From positions 1 to 64,000 of the forward strand of contig MSJH02000546.1 of assembly GCA_001931875.2 (NCBI GenBank): a stretch of DNA of 64,000 bases, written 5' to 3'. This document shows, piece after piece, positions 31,671-42,996 of this stretch (positions are counted from its first letter, which is position 1; each line of letters starts with the position of its first letter). The notes under the pieces were generated by a model. The model ran no database searches, had not been told where the DNA came from, and saw only the letters and a program-made list of their open reading frames with translations. A program made the position numbers and the translations under genes. The DNA is from Byssochlamys sp. IMV 00236. Lineage: Eukaryota > Ascomycota > Eurotiomycetes > Eurotiales > Thermoascaceae.

Positions 31671-32339
31671 CTATTTAATGTAAAGGCCATGTTTCTTATG
31701 CCATCCTTCAATGCTATCCTCGCCATACAATTCGTGGACGCTCTTCTTGCCCTCCGGCCACCTCACGTAGTTCGGCTTGGAACCTGCCATGACGCAGACC
31801 ATCTCATCTGGAGCAGGCAACTCAGTGTCTATGGCGGACGAAAACGGATGAATCAGTTCTGGCCAATGACGGTCCCATAACCAGAGCATCGTGCTGCAAT
31901 TAGAGCAGAAATTACGTTCCGACGAGCAGATCTGCTGGTTTGGCTTGCCGCGATCTTTGATAGCAGTATATTTCCTGCCAAAGAGCATAATTAGACCCGG
32001 ACGCTACCAATCCATCATACGCCATGAACTGAGCGCCTGCACAGGAAATAGATATATAACTTACTTAAGAAGATCTTTCCCTTTCTTGATTACCAGTGTC
32101 TTTGCGACGCCTCCGAGATTCACGCAGCCGTTGTAGCCGCCAACTTTCCGACAGATACTGCATGCGCAGAGCTGGTATGGGACCGGAGTATGCGATTCAA
32201 GGGAAAATTCAACGCCACCGCATTGGCAGCTGCCCAGGAGTAGCCTGCATATTTACCAGCAATGTTAGTAACCCCGTGGATAAAGATATTGGACGCGACT
32301 GGCTGTCACCCGTCAAAATAGGAAGACTAACATCGGCAT
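31671..32339 (-). CDS. GFA / CENP-V-type zinc protein
   Basis: A small zinc-binding protein of the Gfa family. The family was named for glutathione-dependent formaldehyde activation, but most fungal members are of unknown activity. Proposed exons are 32339-32332 (only 8 nt), 32244-32065 and 31974-31671, giving 163 aa. Introns are 87 and 90 nt. All seven family cysteines are present: Cys9 and Cys11 (GSCQCGG), Cys29, Cys31 and Cys34 (LCACSICRK), and Cys86 and Cys89 (NFCSNCSTMLW). ESHTPVPYQLC is typical of the fungal branch. The tiny first exon encodes only MPM, which fits homologues that start just before GSCxCG, but a different 5' exon is possible. It is divergent from COX19. Confidence 0.82.
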
Positions 32340-33091
32340 CGTGAATCGGCGGTAGTAGAGAAGTTGGAAGAAACCGTATGTCGATCGAAGAACAATACCA
32401 GATAATAGGTCTGGTCCTGCGCGAAAGAGAAGTTTGAAATGCAAGATCTTGAAGATGGGACTATTAAGAAATAAGTTGATAAAGAGGGGCTGGGACGTCA
32501 TACATACAACTGAGGGGGTCCGTCCAAATCGGCAGGTCTCACGGCTTGATACCAGATTTCAGGAGCGGAATTACTCCGCAGGTTTCCCTTATCAAGACAG
32601 TACTTGTTCTGAAGAAGACGGTACAAAAGGTATCAGAGCCTATTCTGATTTCCTACAGTTTTCACAGGCTATGTACATACGAATAGTAGACGTCTATATA
32701 TACGCGCCTCGATAAGATTGGCACAGCATTGAAGGCCTGGCTCTACAGATACGAGATGCCTGCATTGTGGATGAGCTTACCAATAATAGACGAGTCAATT
32801 TATATTCTATCTTAATCGATGGGAGTAGCATGACTCGTCCATGTGGATCTCTTACGATGCATGGCAGCAAGTAAGAGATAATTCGGGATAAGCGGACGGA
32901 GTCTGGATGGAGCTAGTGGTGTTTGTACCTTTTGTCTTGTTTGAAGTCTTTCCGAGGTCCCGATTCAAAGCGGCGCAGCGAGAGAAAGGAAGAAGAGGAT
33001 TTGCTTTGCAGAACGTCGTCCGGCGAAAATCTATACTATCTTCGTCTCAAGCCATTGAGTACTTTTCTTGAAGCAGGGATAGCTAGAAAAC
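32340..33091. promoter_or_regulatory. Divergent promoter region, GFA-like gene / COX19
   Basis: 752 bp between two start codons pointing outward. There is no coding frame with recognisable content. No factor sites assigned. Confidence 0.45.
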
Positions 33092-33840
33092 ATGAGTTTT
33101 GGAAGCCCAGGTGGCGGTGCCGTCAACTTCAAGCCCACGCCGTGAGTTATTGAATACCCCGTCGTGGTCTTCAATCGCATCAGCCAGCTCGTTCAAGAGC
33201 AGTTCGAATCTTCTATTGGACTTATGAGACTAATACTTCTCTAAACAGACCTGAGCGTGGTAGCTTTCCTCTTGATCATGACGGTACTGGAGCACCTTTC
33301 CCGTTCGAGCGCGTTCTTTCAGTGGTCAATCTTCGGGTTTTGGATTAGAGAATAATATCTCTGGACTGTCTATATCCCGTTGAAAATACATTAATACGAC
33401 GTTGCTAATACGTATTGTCCTCCCTGCAGGAGAATGCAAGCACCTGATCTCTGAATACATCAAGTGTCTCAAGTCGCAGAAAGGCGTCAACGATGAGCGG
33501 TGTCGCAAACTCGCCAAAGGATACTTGGGTTGTCGCATGGACAAGTAAGTGAATTCTGTCGTTGACATCAATGTCGTTCTCCAATAACCCGGTTGCTTGG
33601 GGTTTCTAGAGAGAGACTGGATTGCGCTCTCGCGACGATCCTGCTATCGCACCCCTTGCTGTTGATACGTAGGAAAGCACATGAACTTTTGAGGGATACT
33701 AATTGTATTTGTCTGCGAATAGGAATCTTATGGCTCCAGACGATTTCAAGAACTTAGGGCTCGTCTTTGAAGGGGACAACAAAGGCCAGGACCAGGGAAC
33801 AAACGGCGCATCAGTAACGAAACCTGAAGGAGGAAGTTAA
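33092..33840 (+). CDS. COX19: Cox19, twin CX9C assembly factor of cytochrome c oxidase
   Basis: A small mitochondrial intermembrane-space protein needed for copper delivery to complex IV. Four exons, 33092-33141, 33249-33283, 33430-33544 and 33723-33838 plus stop to 33840, join in frame to 105 aa. Introns are 107, 146 and 178 nt. The N-terminus MSFGSPGG is characteristic. Both CX9C motifs are intact: Cys31 to Cys41 (CKHLISEYIKC) and Cys53 to Cys63 (CRKLAKGYLGC), the substrate form for Mia40 oxidation. The 35-nt second exon is short but keeps PPERGSFPLDHDG, as in homologues. The hydrophilic tail is slightly longer than in yeast. There is no presequence, as expected. Confidence 0.93.
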
Positions 33841-34248
33841 TAACTCAATTCACATAACTGGGACGTTCTCAGAAATCAATGAATTCCGCAGAGGAATCAA
33901 TAGGGTTCTTAAATAGCATGGATACGGCGTTGGACGGGTATTCCTACGTGTGTCAATATGTGACATCTTTTCTTGCCAGAACAGGCAGATGGTTCAGACA
34001 ACTATATGTACATTAGCATGACGATATACAAAATGAAATAGAATCTCCCTACCTCTTCGAATGATTGGAATCGCATTGTTTGCTCCACTTTCCTGGTGCA
34101 GTCACTGCTCCAGTCGGTCGATCCTCTGCAAGCTCGATGCGGGGAAGCTATCTATCCGCCTTCCAGAAATTCAGCTGCTCTTAAGGTCCCCAACTTTAAT
34201 CCCACAACGTTCGTCCTAGGAAGCTGCTAGGAACACTTGTGACCATCA
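33841..34248. other. Intergenic, COX19 3' flank and NPR3 promoter
   Basis: 408 bp between two plus-strand genes. A CTAGGAAGCTGCTAGGA direct repeat lies just before the NPR3 start. No gene seen. Confidence 0.45.
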
Positions 34249-36716
34249 ATGTCATCTATAGCGCGCCCTCCAGACCCCTGCCTTGTTGCGATCATCCTTA
34301 TCGTCCGCTCTCGCGCCGGTCCGCGATTTGTTTTCCATTACCCTCCGAACCCTCTCAGTGACAATGGCCTAAGAAATCCGACCAAGAGACGTTCGATCTC
34401 TCGCAAGAACACGCAAGGAACTAAAAATAATGAATCAGCCTCCAGCGACGAGACCAGCAGCACTTCAGACGAAGAAGATGAAGCAAGTTATCTAGGAAAC
34501 AGTGGTTCTTTCGGCAGGCCCCAGAGCAACCATGGTATTGACGAGAATGTTGTATCCGCTTCGACAGTCGCAGCAGAGTCTCAACGACCACCATCTTTGG
34601 TCTCTAGCCGCGCCTCTGTGAGAAAGAGAGGAGCAAATTCGGACATAGAGGATGATCAGGGCACCTCATCCGATGTGCGACGCAATGGCAGCGGAGAGAA
34701 CACTCGACCACCATGGGAAACGCTCTTGGGCGTCACGACAGACGTGTGGGAGAAACTGCTGGCTCCGTCGGAAACCTGGCATAAACGGCGGTTTGAGGTT
34801 GGGATCAATGACCTAGCATTTGTCGGCTGGCCTGTATTTGTCCGCGATGATGGCACATGGCGCAAACAGAAACGAAAGAAGAAGAAACCTAGACCAGAAT
34901 GGGAGGGAGGTGATCTTGGTCACGAAGATCAACTTGATAAAAGTCGGTTGGAGGAAGAAGGCACAGCACCTGAGTCGGCCACTCCGGCAGGAACTAAGTC
35001 AATCACAGCTAGTGATGGGAAAGCTCCTACGGACACTAAAAGCAAGACATCAAAAAGCGATGAATCGCCAGACAACGATAAGGATTCGATGACAATGTTC
35101 AACGTCGTCTTCGTACTGGACCCTCCACAGCTGGAATACTCGATCCGTATCAAGGAAAACTATGAAAACGTGATCAAGAAGTTCGGAAAGGCTCTGAAAT
35201 GGGAACAAGCTCGTGCGGACTACGTATGGACAGAGGCGCAGACGATTCTACATATCAAGGAAAAGGCGAAAGAGCAGAGTAAGTCATGTCCGTGGTTTGG
35301 CATCTGGATCATCCTGACTGATCATGACCTGCAGAGACATCAGTGAATAGTCTCTATTCCGAGCTTGTTTCTCGCTCGTCTCTGGCGAGAGCGATCTGTA
35401 CACTCTATTCAAGCATATCAGCTTCGAAGATTGCCTCCGTCACTCTAAGCCCAGATGTTTCGATATCGCTACAGATCCCACCTTTAACATCGACACCATA
35501 TCTTCCCACTCCAATGGACACTGCATACCCAGGCCTATGGCTCACTACTGCGGATAGTCTAAGCCCAGCTGATGATACCTTCGCTGCTGACACTGCTCCA
35601 CCGCACCAGATACTGGCCAAACACTTTGCACTTTTGTTGCTGGATAATGAAGCAACTATATTAAAAGACGTTGAAGCATCTGGTGGTGCGCTTGGTCCAG
35701 CATTAGCACACTATATTCGTTGTTCTAAGCCAACGAAGTCATTTGCTCAGGTTTCAGCTGCTTCGGGAATACCACTCTCCAATATCCAGCTGCTGGCCAG
35801 CCACCTTGTGTACTGGAGACGCGCAAGGGCTATCCCTCCTCTCCACCAACGGGATACATACATTGTATCTCCCAATTGCGATCTCAGCAAGCTTGAAGCT
35901 GCTACCGCTGCTTATGCAGCGGCCTTCCCAACTCTTCCTAGCCTGCCAAAGATGCTGTCTGCGCTCAGCCGTACGCCACGCCCATACGGGAGCTTCATAC
36001 CTAGCAATGATCACAAGGAAGCCTACTTCGCTATTCTGGCATGGTTGTTGCGAGGAGGCTGGGTCACTCAGCTCAGGGCTTTCGCGAGGGTCAAGGTCAC
36101 TCCTGAGATTAAAATGGCGGTGGAGATGGCCATGCGAAGGGAGGAGATGGACAAGCTCCTTTCCCAGCATAGGATATCTTCCAGTCCACTGGAGGATGGA
36201 GACGGGTCTGACAATGAAGATGACAACGGCTCCTCCTCTTCCTCGTCCCTGGAGAGCCAAGCAAGTGGGCAGCAGACCCCAATACCTGGCCGTTACGGGT
36301 CCGAACGATCAATGCATCTTTCGCAGTCGCTCATCAATCGGGATATGCACATGACCACGTCATCCCTTATCCCTTTCCCTCATCGTGCATCTCCTCTGGA
36401 GTCCCGCTGGCTTGATGAGATCATGGCACGCTTCCCAGACCGAACTGGGTCCGACACCACGCGAGGGTTGGTAAATGGCGGTACTGTGGGTGCTGATGTG
36501 GACGACAACGGGTTTAACGAGTCCCTGAAGAAGTACTGGCCTTTATTTACTAAGTATTTCAATGGGCATGACGCCCTAGAGAAGATCCCTGTGCGAGAGG
36601 GACTGAAGCGAAAGGTCGTTTGGCATATGCTTATGCGCATGGGGCTGAATACCGGACAACCAGGCTTCGACCCTGACCCACGAGAGAAAGTGCTGGTCAG
36701 TGTGAGACATTGGTAA
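34249..36716 (+). CDS. NPR3: Npr3, nitrogen permease regulator 3 (SEACIT/GATOR1 subunit)
   Basis: A subunit of the Npr2-Npr3-Iml1 complex, which inactivates TORC1 during amino-acid or nitrogen limitation at the vacuole. Exons are 34249-35278 and 35335-36716; the 56-nt intron has GT at 35279-35280 and AG at 35333-35334. Together they give 803 aa, typical for the fungal family. The N-terminus (DPCLVAIILIVRSRAGPRFVFHYPPNP) is the family hallmark. An acidic/Ser-rich insertion lies at about 60-180. The middle carries MFNVVFVLDPPQLEYSIRIKENYENVIKKF. The C-terminal part has ALEKIPVREGLKRKVVW, a winged-helix-like end. Unspliced translation stops shortly after the donor, which confirms the intron. Confidence 0.93.
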
Positions 36717-39700
36717 AAGCAGGGGCATATTCTGTCTGGCTTCTCTATAGAATGACTGTTTTTGCTTCAAATTTCTGCTGTGTTTTTGAAATTGCCGGAT
36801 TGGCATACGTTTTGGTCCTTTCCTTTTTTTTAATCCTCTGGGGTCATGTCCCGGAGCTCTATTGTGATATTATACCCATAACTACTGTATAGGTACTTCT
36901 TGATCCTTTTGGCGCTGAAATTGCACGGCGACTCTTGGGATTTGACACTCAGCTCTCAATTGAATTTCCAACTTCTCACGTCGAATTCGGGTTCACAAGG
37001 CGGTTGCATATGGAATTGTTCACTGCAAGACCTACGGAATACAGTTTACATTTGTTTGCCGGCCATGCTGGTGGTAATTCGGCAAAACCATTATCAGGTA
37101 TTAGATAATCGATCAAATAACTCCCGGGAAAATGGAGGCCGGACAGCTGGAAACATGGGATTTCCCGGAAAAGCACCGTCGCGGCCATAACAATTGTTGG
37201 GGGAGATGGCTTGCCACATATCGAACGGACAGACGGCAGTGTACGTCGTTCAATGCAGAAACTCGGTATATATCTCTTCACTCAATCTCCTGGTGACGCA
37301 CAGTATCGTATGACAGCCGAGTTTGAGTTTGTCTTGCACGCAAACAGATAATCAGAACGCCATCATCACATCGCGCACGGTGGCCCCGCAACTGGGGCTT
37401 GAGCCCTGAAGGAGATCCGACCTTTGTGCTCTGAGCAGTGAGCTCCCCGGGAAGCGAGCTGACGTCTAAGTTACTACAGTAAGTCTTACCTGGCAACGCC
37501 CGCGACAGCCCGCGAACCTATGCCCTGGATAGGGGCGCTTCCCCGGGGAGAGACCGATACAGTTTTAAAAGGCTCGCACGTGCCTGATTATCGCGCATCA
37601 CTCTTACTGTTCGGAGAAAAGACAGACAAGCCTTCTTGCGGAGTCTGTCCCGACCAGATCAGGAAAACCCCCATGACTGTCACGGTGATGGCTGGAAGCC
37701 TGGAACAGTGTGGCAATAATAATGACCCAAGGCGTTTAGACGCCATAAAAAGAAAACGTGGAGAAGTCAAGGTCTGCATCTGCCATCTACGGAGTACTGT
37801 ACTGCATGATGTGGTAGAACTACCTACCATACTAACAATCTTTCATCTTCCGGGTCTACTCCGTAGATGAATTAGCGCCGGAAAAACCAGCGACACGTGA
37901 GTATTTACATACATGTACGCTGTTAACTATTATTATTATTATTGTGATTATCATCATTACTACTGCAAGGACCCTGGCAGGGATGAATGTATCGATACTC
38001 GTCCATTCCAGCAATATGACGAAACCTGTGCAAGGACCACGCTCACGGTTTTACACTGAGGGCTCTGAAGTTGGAAGAAAAGACTAGCCATGCCCCCGGC
38101 AATATATAGATGAGGGATAAGAACCGCGTCCCGCGCCTAAGGTGGGAGGAGATATTAATCATGGCTTGCTCAGCTGTTCTGCTCCTCCTGTGGTGGGACC
38201 CCGCGCGATGAAATGCCGGAGCTTTCCCTAAGGACCCTGAAGAAAAGGCGCATTCCGTAATAATTTCTTTGGGCACGACCTTCTTGAATTATTATTTCCC
38301 TGAGACAGATAATAATACGACCCTACAGGGATGTAGCAGGACTTGCAGGAAAACGCCCTCTCCTGATTTCCACCGCGCGGGGGCTGAGTGAGGGGCCAAA
38401 TGCAGCGACCTACTAATACTTTTTACAACGATTATTATTACTCCATACTATATGGAATTTCCTTCAATGAATCTCTTGTTAAGCGGGCTATCCATTGTCG
38501 CAGCCCTCGTTACTTGCTAATGATATCAATCAATGGCTGAGATGGAAGCCTGGATGTAGAGCACACAGAGTATGGTGCAACAGGGCAGGTATTGCAGAAG
38601 ATACCTTCCGCGTCTCGACAATTGATGACGGGCCTGGCGAAAATAAAACGGTCGCTTGTGATGGGATGATAGTGCACGCGAGAAAGTGTTGCTTACTCTC
38701 TCTCTCTCTCTCTCTCTTTCTCTCTTTCTCCAAAATAATGCACTGCAGTCCAGCATAGCAACCACCGCCACGCGCTGGCGTTTTCTTATCTACATTGAAT
38801 TGGTCGATGCATCTGCTACGCCTATTAGTTGGCCTCGTTATTTCGAGAGAAGTGCCTGATCAGTAGTGGTATTATGATTATTATTATTATCCCGAATTAT
38901 CAGGTCACAAAGAGCTGTTAATGAGCAAAAATAAGCCCCTCTCTGTCTGCCAGCGGCCCGACAACGGTAAATAGGTAAGATTGGTATGAGTGTGTATAAA
39001 GACGTATTGGATACTGTATGGAACGAGGGGTTCTGGTACGGGATTTGGTACGACCGGGCGTATTGGCCATACCGAGACCGCCGGGTACCTGGGAGATACG
39101 CAGAGATCAGGCCAGGACAGGCCAAGTCGTGCGGTATTGCCTGAGTATTGCTCGGTACCAGCAGCGATGGTTCCGCCAGCGCCCGCGCGAGGCTGCGTAA
39201 CTGCGTACTGTCCAGTGACCAGCTCGTTACCCACAGAGAAAGAGAAGGCCGTCTCTTAGTCCATTTTGGTGCACCGCGGGCGTTCGGCAACCCAAGAGAA
39301 CATAATTTCCTAGCTTAACGGGAGGCAGAAGACTTTTTTTTTTTACTTTGCGGATTCCACAATACCTCGTCCCCGAACCTCTTCCTCGTCCCTTTCTTCT
39401 CTCCAACAACCCCTCGTCGTACTTTGCCCTTTTGTTCACGGCCCTTGTACGTCTTTTGTCGACGTCCCCGTCGGCTGCTGTTGGCGTCCGTGCTGCTGAG
39501 GTTAGATTCCTTTTCCGTGTGCCCTCATCCGTCTCGGTCTCTCGATCTTCCTTCACACCAACATCTTTGCTGGTGTGGGACTGGACTGATTACGAGGGTT
39601 TCGTTCCTCAGCACTCAAGTGTCTCGCGAGTTTGCTTCGACTGCACGTTCGACCGTCGTCTCTGCACTACTAAACAATACTTTGTGGTAGTGTCGACTGT

Positions 39701-40439
39701 GCCGTCCGTCACCGTCACCACGTGCAACTCGCGCTCTCACTCTTGCTTTACAGGGGGACAGCGCTCCGAACGTTCCATCAGCAGCTTGCGTGCCTTTTCT
39801 GGTGTCGTTAAAACTGCTTTGTCTGTTCAACAATCACACGTTGCGTTGTCTCACTCCGCATCCCAGTGACCGGCCACTTTTTTTTTCGACGGGCAGATTC
39901 GCGTGTCGGATTTTTGTGGACAGAGTTCAACGGGTTTCGACGAAGGTCCTCGACTCTCTCTTTCTCTCAGGTGTTGAATCAGACAGTGTCTCCCATCATC
40001 TGTGCAAAGGATCACCATCTGGCCGAGAAGGATCATATACCCTTACAGTGCCAGTCGGACAGAATCTAGGAGGGTTTGATAGCAACCATATCCATGCAAC
40101 CCGGATATTAATTCGCTTTTTGTGAAAGACCAACGTTCCGCAACGCCTTCGCCACAGACGAAGTATACCGATTCCTTTGCTCGACACCTCTACGGCTATT
40201 CGTGTCTATCAACCATATAACCGAGTGGGAGTTTCCTAGTTGCACAACAATAAACGGGGTTCGCAGATTGGTGGGGTTGCCTGAGGGCGGAAATAGGTGT
40301 CACTGATTCCGCCGGTGCGAAGCAATCTCGACTATAGTCGGTGCGCAGAAATCCTTCCGGGGGCTGCTATACGAAAAATCCCTTCGGTCTTGGTGCGCAG
40401 CGTCGGACCATTCTTGGACATTACAGTTTTTCCGTCGCT
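36717..40439. other. 3.7 kb gene-free stretch; right third is probably the LARP gene leader
   Basis: No conserved coding frame. There are ATT-repeat runs at 37926-37945 and 38875-38890, and a CT microsatellite at 38696-38732. From about 39340 to 39470 the plus strand turns strongly C/T-rich after a T-run, as at fungal transcription starts, so a leader of about 1 kb is likely. A 173-codon frame at 39348-39869 has composition-driven Ser/Val/Phe content and no motif. Confidence 0.45.
38696..38732. repeat. (CT)n microsatellite
   Basis: CT repeated with a few extra T bases over about 37 bp, in intergenic sequence. Confidence 0.95.
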
Positions 40440-42996
40440 ATGGCAGCAATGGCGAGCAAACCAGAAATGCCTACTTTCTCATACGCCCAGGCAGCTAAGG
40501 GCATTGTGTCAACACCTACGACGCAACAGACAGCCAAATCCAGTGCTAATCAGAGCAAACAAGCTTCTAATGACGACTCGAACGATAGCTCAGTTCCTGC
40601 GACCAGGTCAGAGGCTCAGGCCGATCAGGTAAAGGCGGACACGGAGAACACAGAGTCCAAGGTCGAACGAGAGACTGAATCTGCCGGCCAGCAGCAAGCT
40701 TCAGCAGGTTCATCAAAGAATATCGTTTCTGGAACTTCTTCTCCTAGCCTCGGTACTGCCTCTACTTCGACGCTCACAAAGGACGATGACGCTTCCGTCA
40801 CTCCTAACGGATCCTCCGACTCAACGTGGGATAAGCAGTCGCAGGCTTCTGTGCCTGTTGAGAAGGCCAACCAGACAGCTGAGGGAACCCAGGAGAAATC
40901 CAACGGCGCTTCTGAAAAGGCGCCCTCCCCACCTAAGGAATTGAAGGCCGCACCCATCCCTGCGGTTAATGTCTGGCAACAGAGGAAAGAGGCACAGGAA
41001 GCAAAAGCCAAGGCCACTGGTACCTTGAAGCCTACAGCTTCGGCCGCCGCCAAGGGTGGCGCCGTGAAATCTGGTGCAGACCAAGATCCGTCGAGATCCG
41101 GCCCCAAGAAGAAGGCCGATGGCGCTCCTGAGGGAGCTGGCTCTCAAGTAAGGGATCGCAAGAAGACCGATGGAAGAGGACGTGATGAGGGTAAGTTGCC
41201 ATCTTGTAGCTAAAATCTATATGGTCCCTAGCTAATCAAGAATTGAAGGTGCGAGAAAATCCGGATTCCGTTATGGCGGCGCCGTCTCAGCTGAAGGAGC
41301 ACTTCCACCGGTTGGTGATGCTGCCTTGTGGCCGACTCCGCAGACTGCCCAGGGAGAGGAGAAGAGGAAAGCTCAGGAGAAGAGCGAGAAGTCTGAAAAG
41401 ACTGAGAAGAGTCCCGGAGTCAGAACTCATGGCAAGGAGAAGTGGACACCTGTGCCATATGTCCCAACCGCTGTTTTCAATACGCCCTTGCCCTCTGGAT
41501 CACGCAGAGGTGGAAGAGCGTCTCGAGGTGGAAGAGACGGTGGCCGTGGAGGAGCTCATGGTGCCGGCGCTGCTGCTGGAGCAGACAAGGCCGCTCCAGG
41601 CCAAACGGTGCAGGGAAGCGCCTCTAAGGTGGCCGCTGCTGGAGACAGAGGCCGAAACGAGCCTAATGGTACCAGGGCAAACTCCCTGCCAGCTCAGACC
41701 CGGAGGTCGGACAGTACGGATGCTGCGACTGCAACGGAGCAGCGTAGATCTTCTCAGGCACCAGAGCGAGCCCGTGGTGAACCCCGGGCAAAGGGTTCTG
41801 AGGATACGCATGGAGCCAACGAGGGTGCACAGACCAATGGCACGGAGAGTTTCCCACGAAAGTCCTTTGGCAAAACTCATGAGCCTTCTCACAAGGGTGC
41901 TGATTACCACTCGCGGAGCATCCACGTTCCCGGAGACTCCCATAATGGTCGTTTCAGCTCCAGCCATGAGCGTCGCTTTGATAACGGTCCGAAGTCTGCG
42001 GACGTTGCATCATTCCCTCGCGAATTTCACAGTCACCGTGATCACCCCAGGGAGCGAGGCGACTCGCGCCCAGAGCGCGGCCGGGGTGCATACAGGGGAC
42101 GAGGTGGCCACGGCTCCTATGGAAGCTCCCAGAGCTCTCAGTTCCCTAACCCTCACATTTCACACCACTCATTCATCCCGAACAAGTCGTTCAACTTCGA
42201 CCGCCAACGTTCGCAGCAAGGGCTCCAGAACGGACAGTCTCACAACCGGATGTCCATTCGCTCCCCCTCGCTACCAAACACGGCCGCTATGTACGGCGCC
42301 TATCCGGTTCCTGCTGACATTAACACTGTGTATGCTTATCCCCCGGTGCATCCGGGTCCTATGACTGCGATCCCGTACCAGCCATACATGGAACCGTTTT
42401 CTCTTATGGGCATGATCTCTATGCAGCTTGAGTACTACTTCTCCGTGGACAACCTTTGCAAGGATATCTTCCTCCGGAAACACATGGACTCTCAGGGTTT
42501 CGTTCTCCTGAGCTTTATTGCTGGCTTCAAGAGGGTCAAGACTCTGACGGAGGATTTCGAGCTTCTCCGCCATGTGGCTCGTCAACTTCGCAATGTGGAG
42601 TACCAGATCAGCGAGGACGGCGTTGACAGAGTTCGTCCTAGAGAGAGATGGGAACAGTGGGTTCTCACCATTGATCAGCGTGACCCCTCCGCGCAGAATG
42701 AAGGCCCTCCACCTGCCAAGTCTTATCCGCCGGTGGACGAGAATGCATCCCACTTTGAATATGCCGCCGCTCCCTATGTCAACGGTTCTGCCTCAGATGG
42801 TTCGCATCACGCCTTGACGAATGGTACGAAGAGCAAATCGCTCTCCTCAACAGCGCCGGAATTCTCCCCGTCTGGGAACTTGACGCCTGTGACTGCTCAA
42901 GATGAGAATGCGACTGTAAGAACCCCCACTATCCTCACAAATGCCCCTCTGGAAACCGGTCGGGGATATGGTACTTGTGATGTCGGCTTGCTCTGA
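40440..42996 (+). CDS. La-motif RNA-binding protein (LARP1 / Sro9-Slf1-like)
   Basis: A cytoplasmic mRNA-binding protein linked to translation. Exons are 40440-41190 and 41249-42996, giving 832 aa. The 58-nt intron joins GRGRDE to GARKSGFRYGG. The first 600 residues are disordered: Ser/Thr/Ala/Lys-rich, with FSYAQAAKG near the start and RG-rich segments (RRGGRASRGGRDGGRGG; RGRGAYRGRGGHG). The La motif lies at about 642-724 (LEYYFSVDNLCKDIFLRKHMD, then LLSFIAGFKRVKTL). I see no DM15 repeats, so it is closer in layout to yeast Sro9/Slf1 than to animal LARP1. The last residues after ENATVRTPT may be intron read-through, since GTAAGA follows ACT at about 42914; the C-terminus is therefore uncertain. 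Confidence 0.88.

Noticed and set aside
39348..39869. 173-codon frame upstream of the La-motif gene
   Set aside because: Ser/Val/Phe/Leu content follows from T/C-rich DNA; no domain; more likely transcribed leader.
41243..42364. 373-codon plus-strand open frame
   Set aside because: It is an alternative frame inside exon 2 of the La-motif gene, without motifs and with Arg/Leu bias caused by the RG-rich coding strand.
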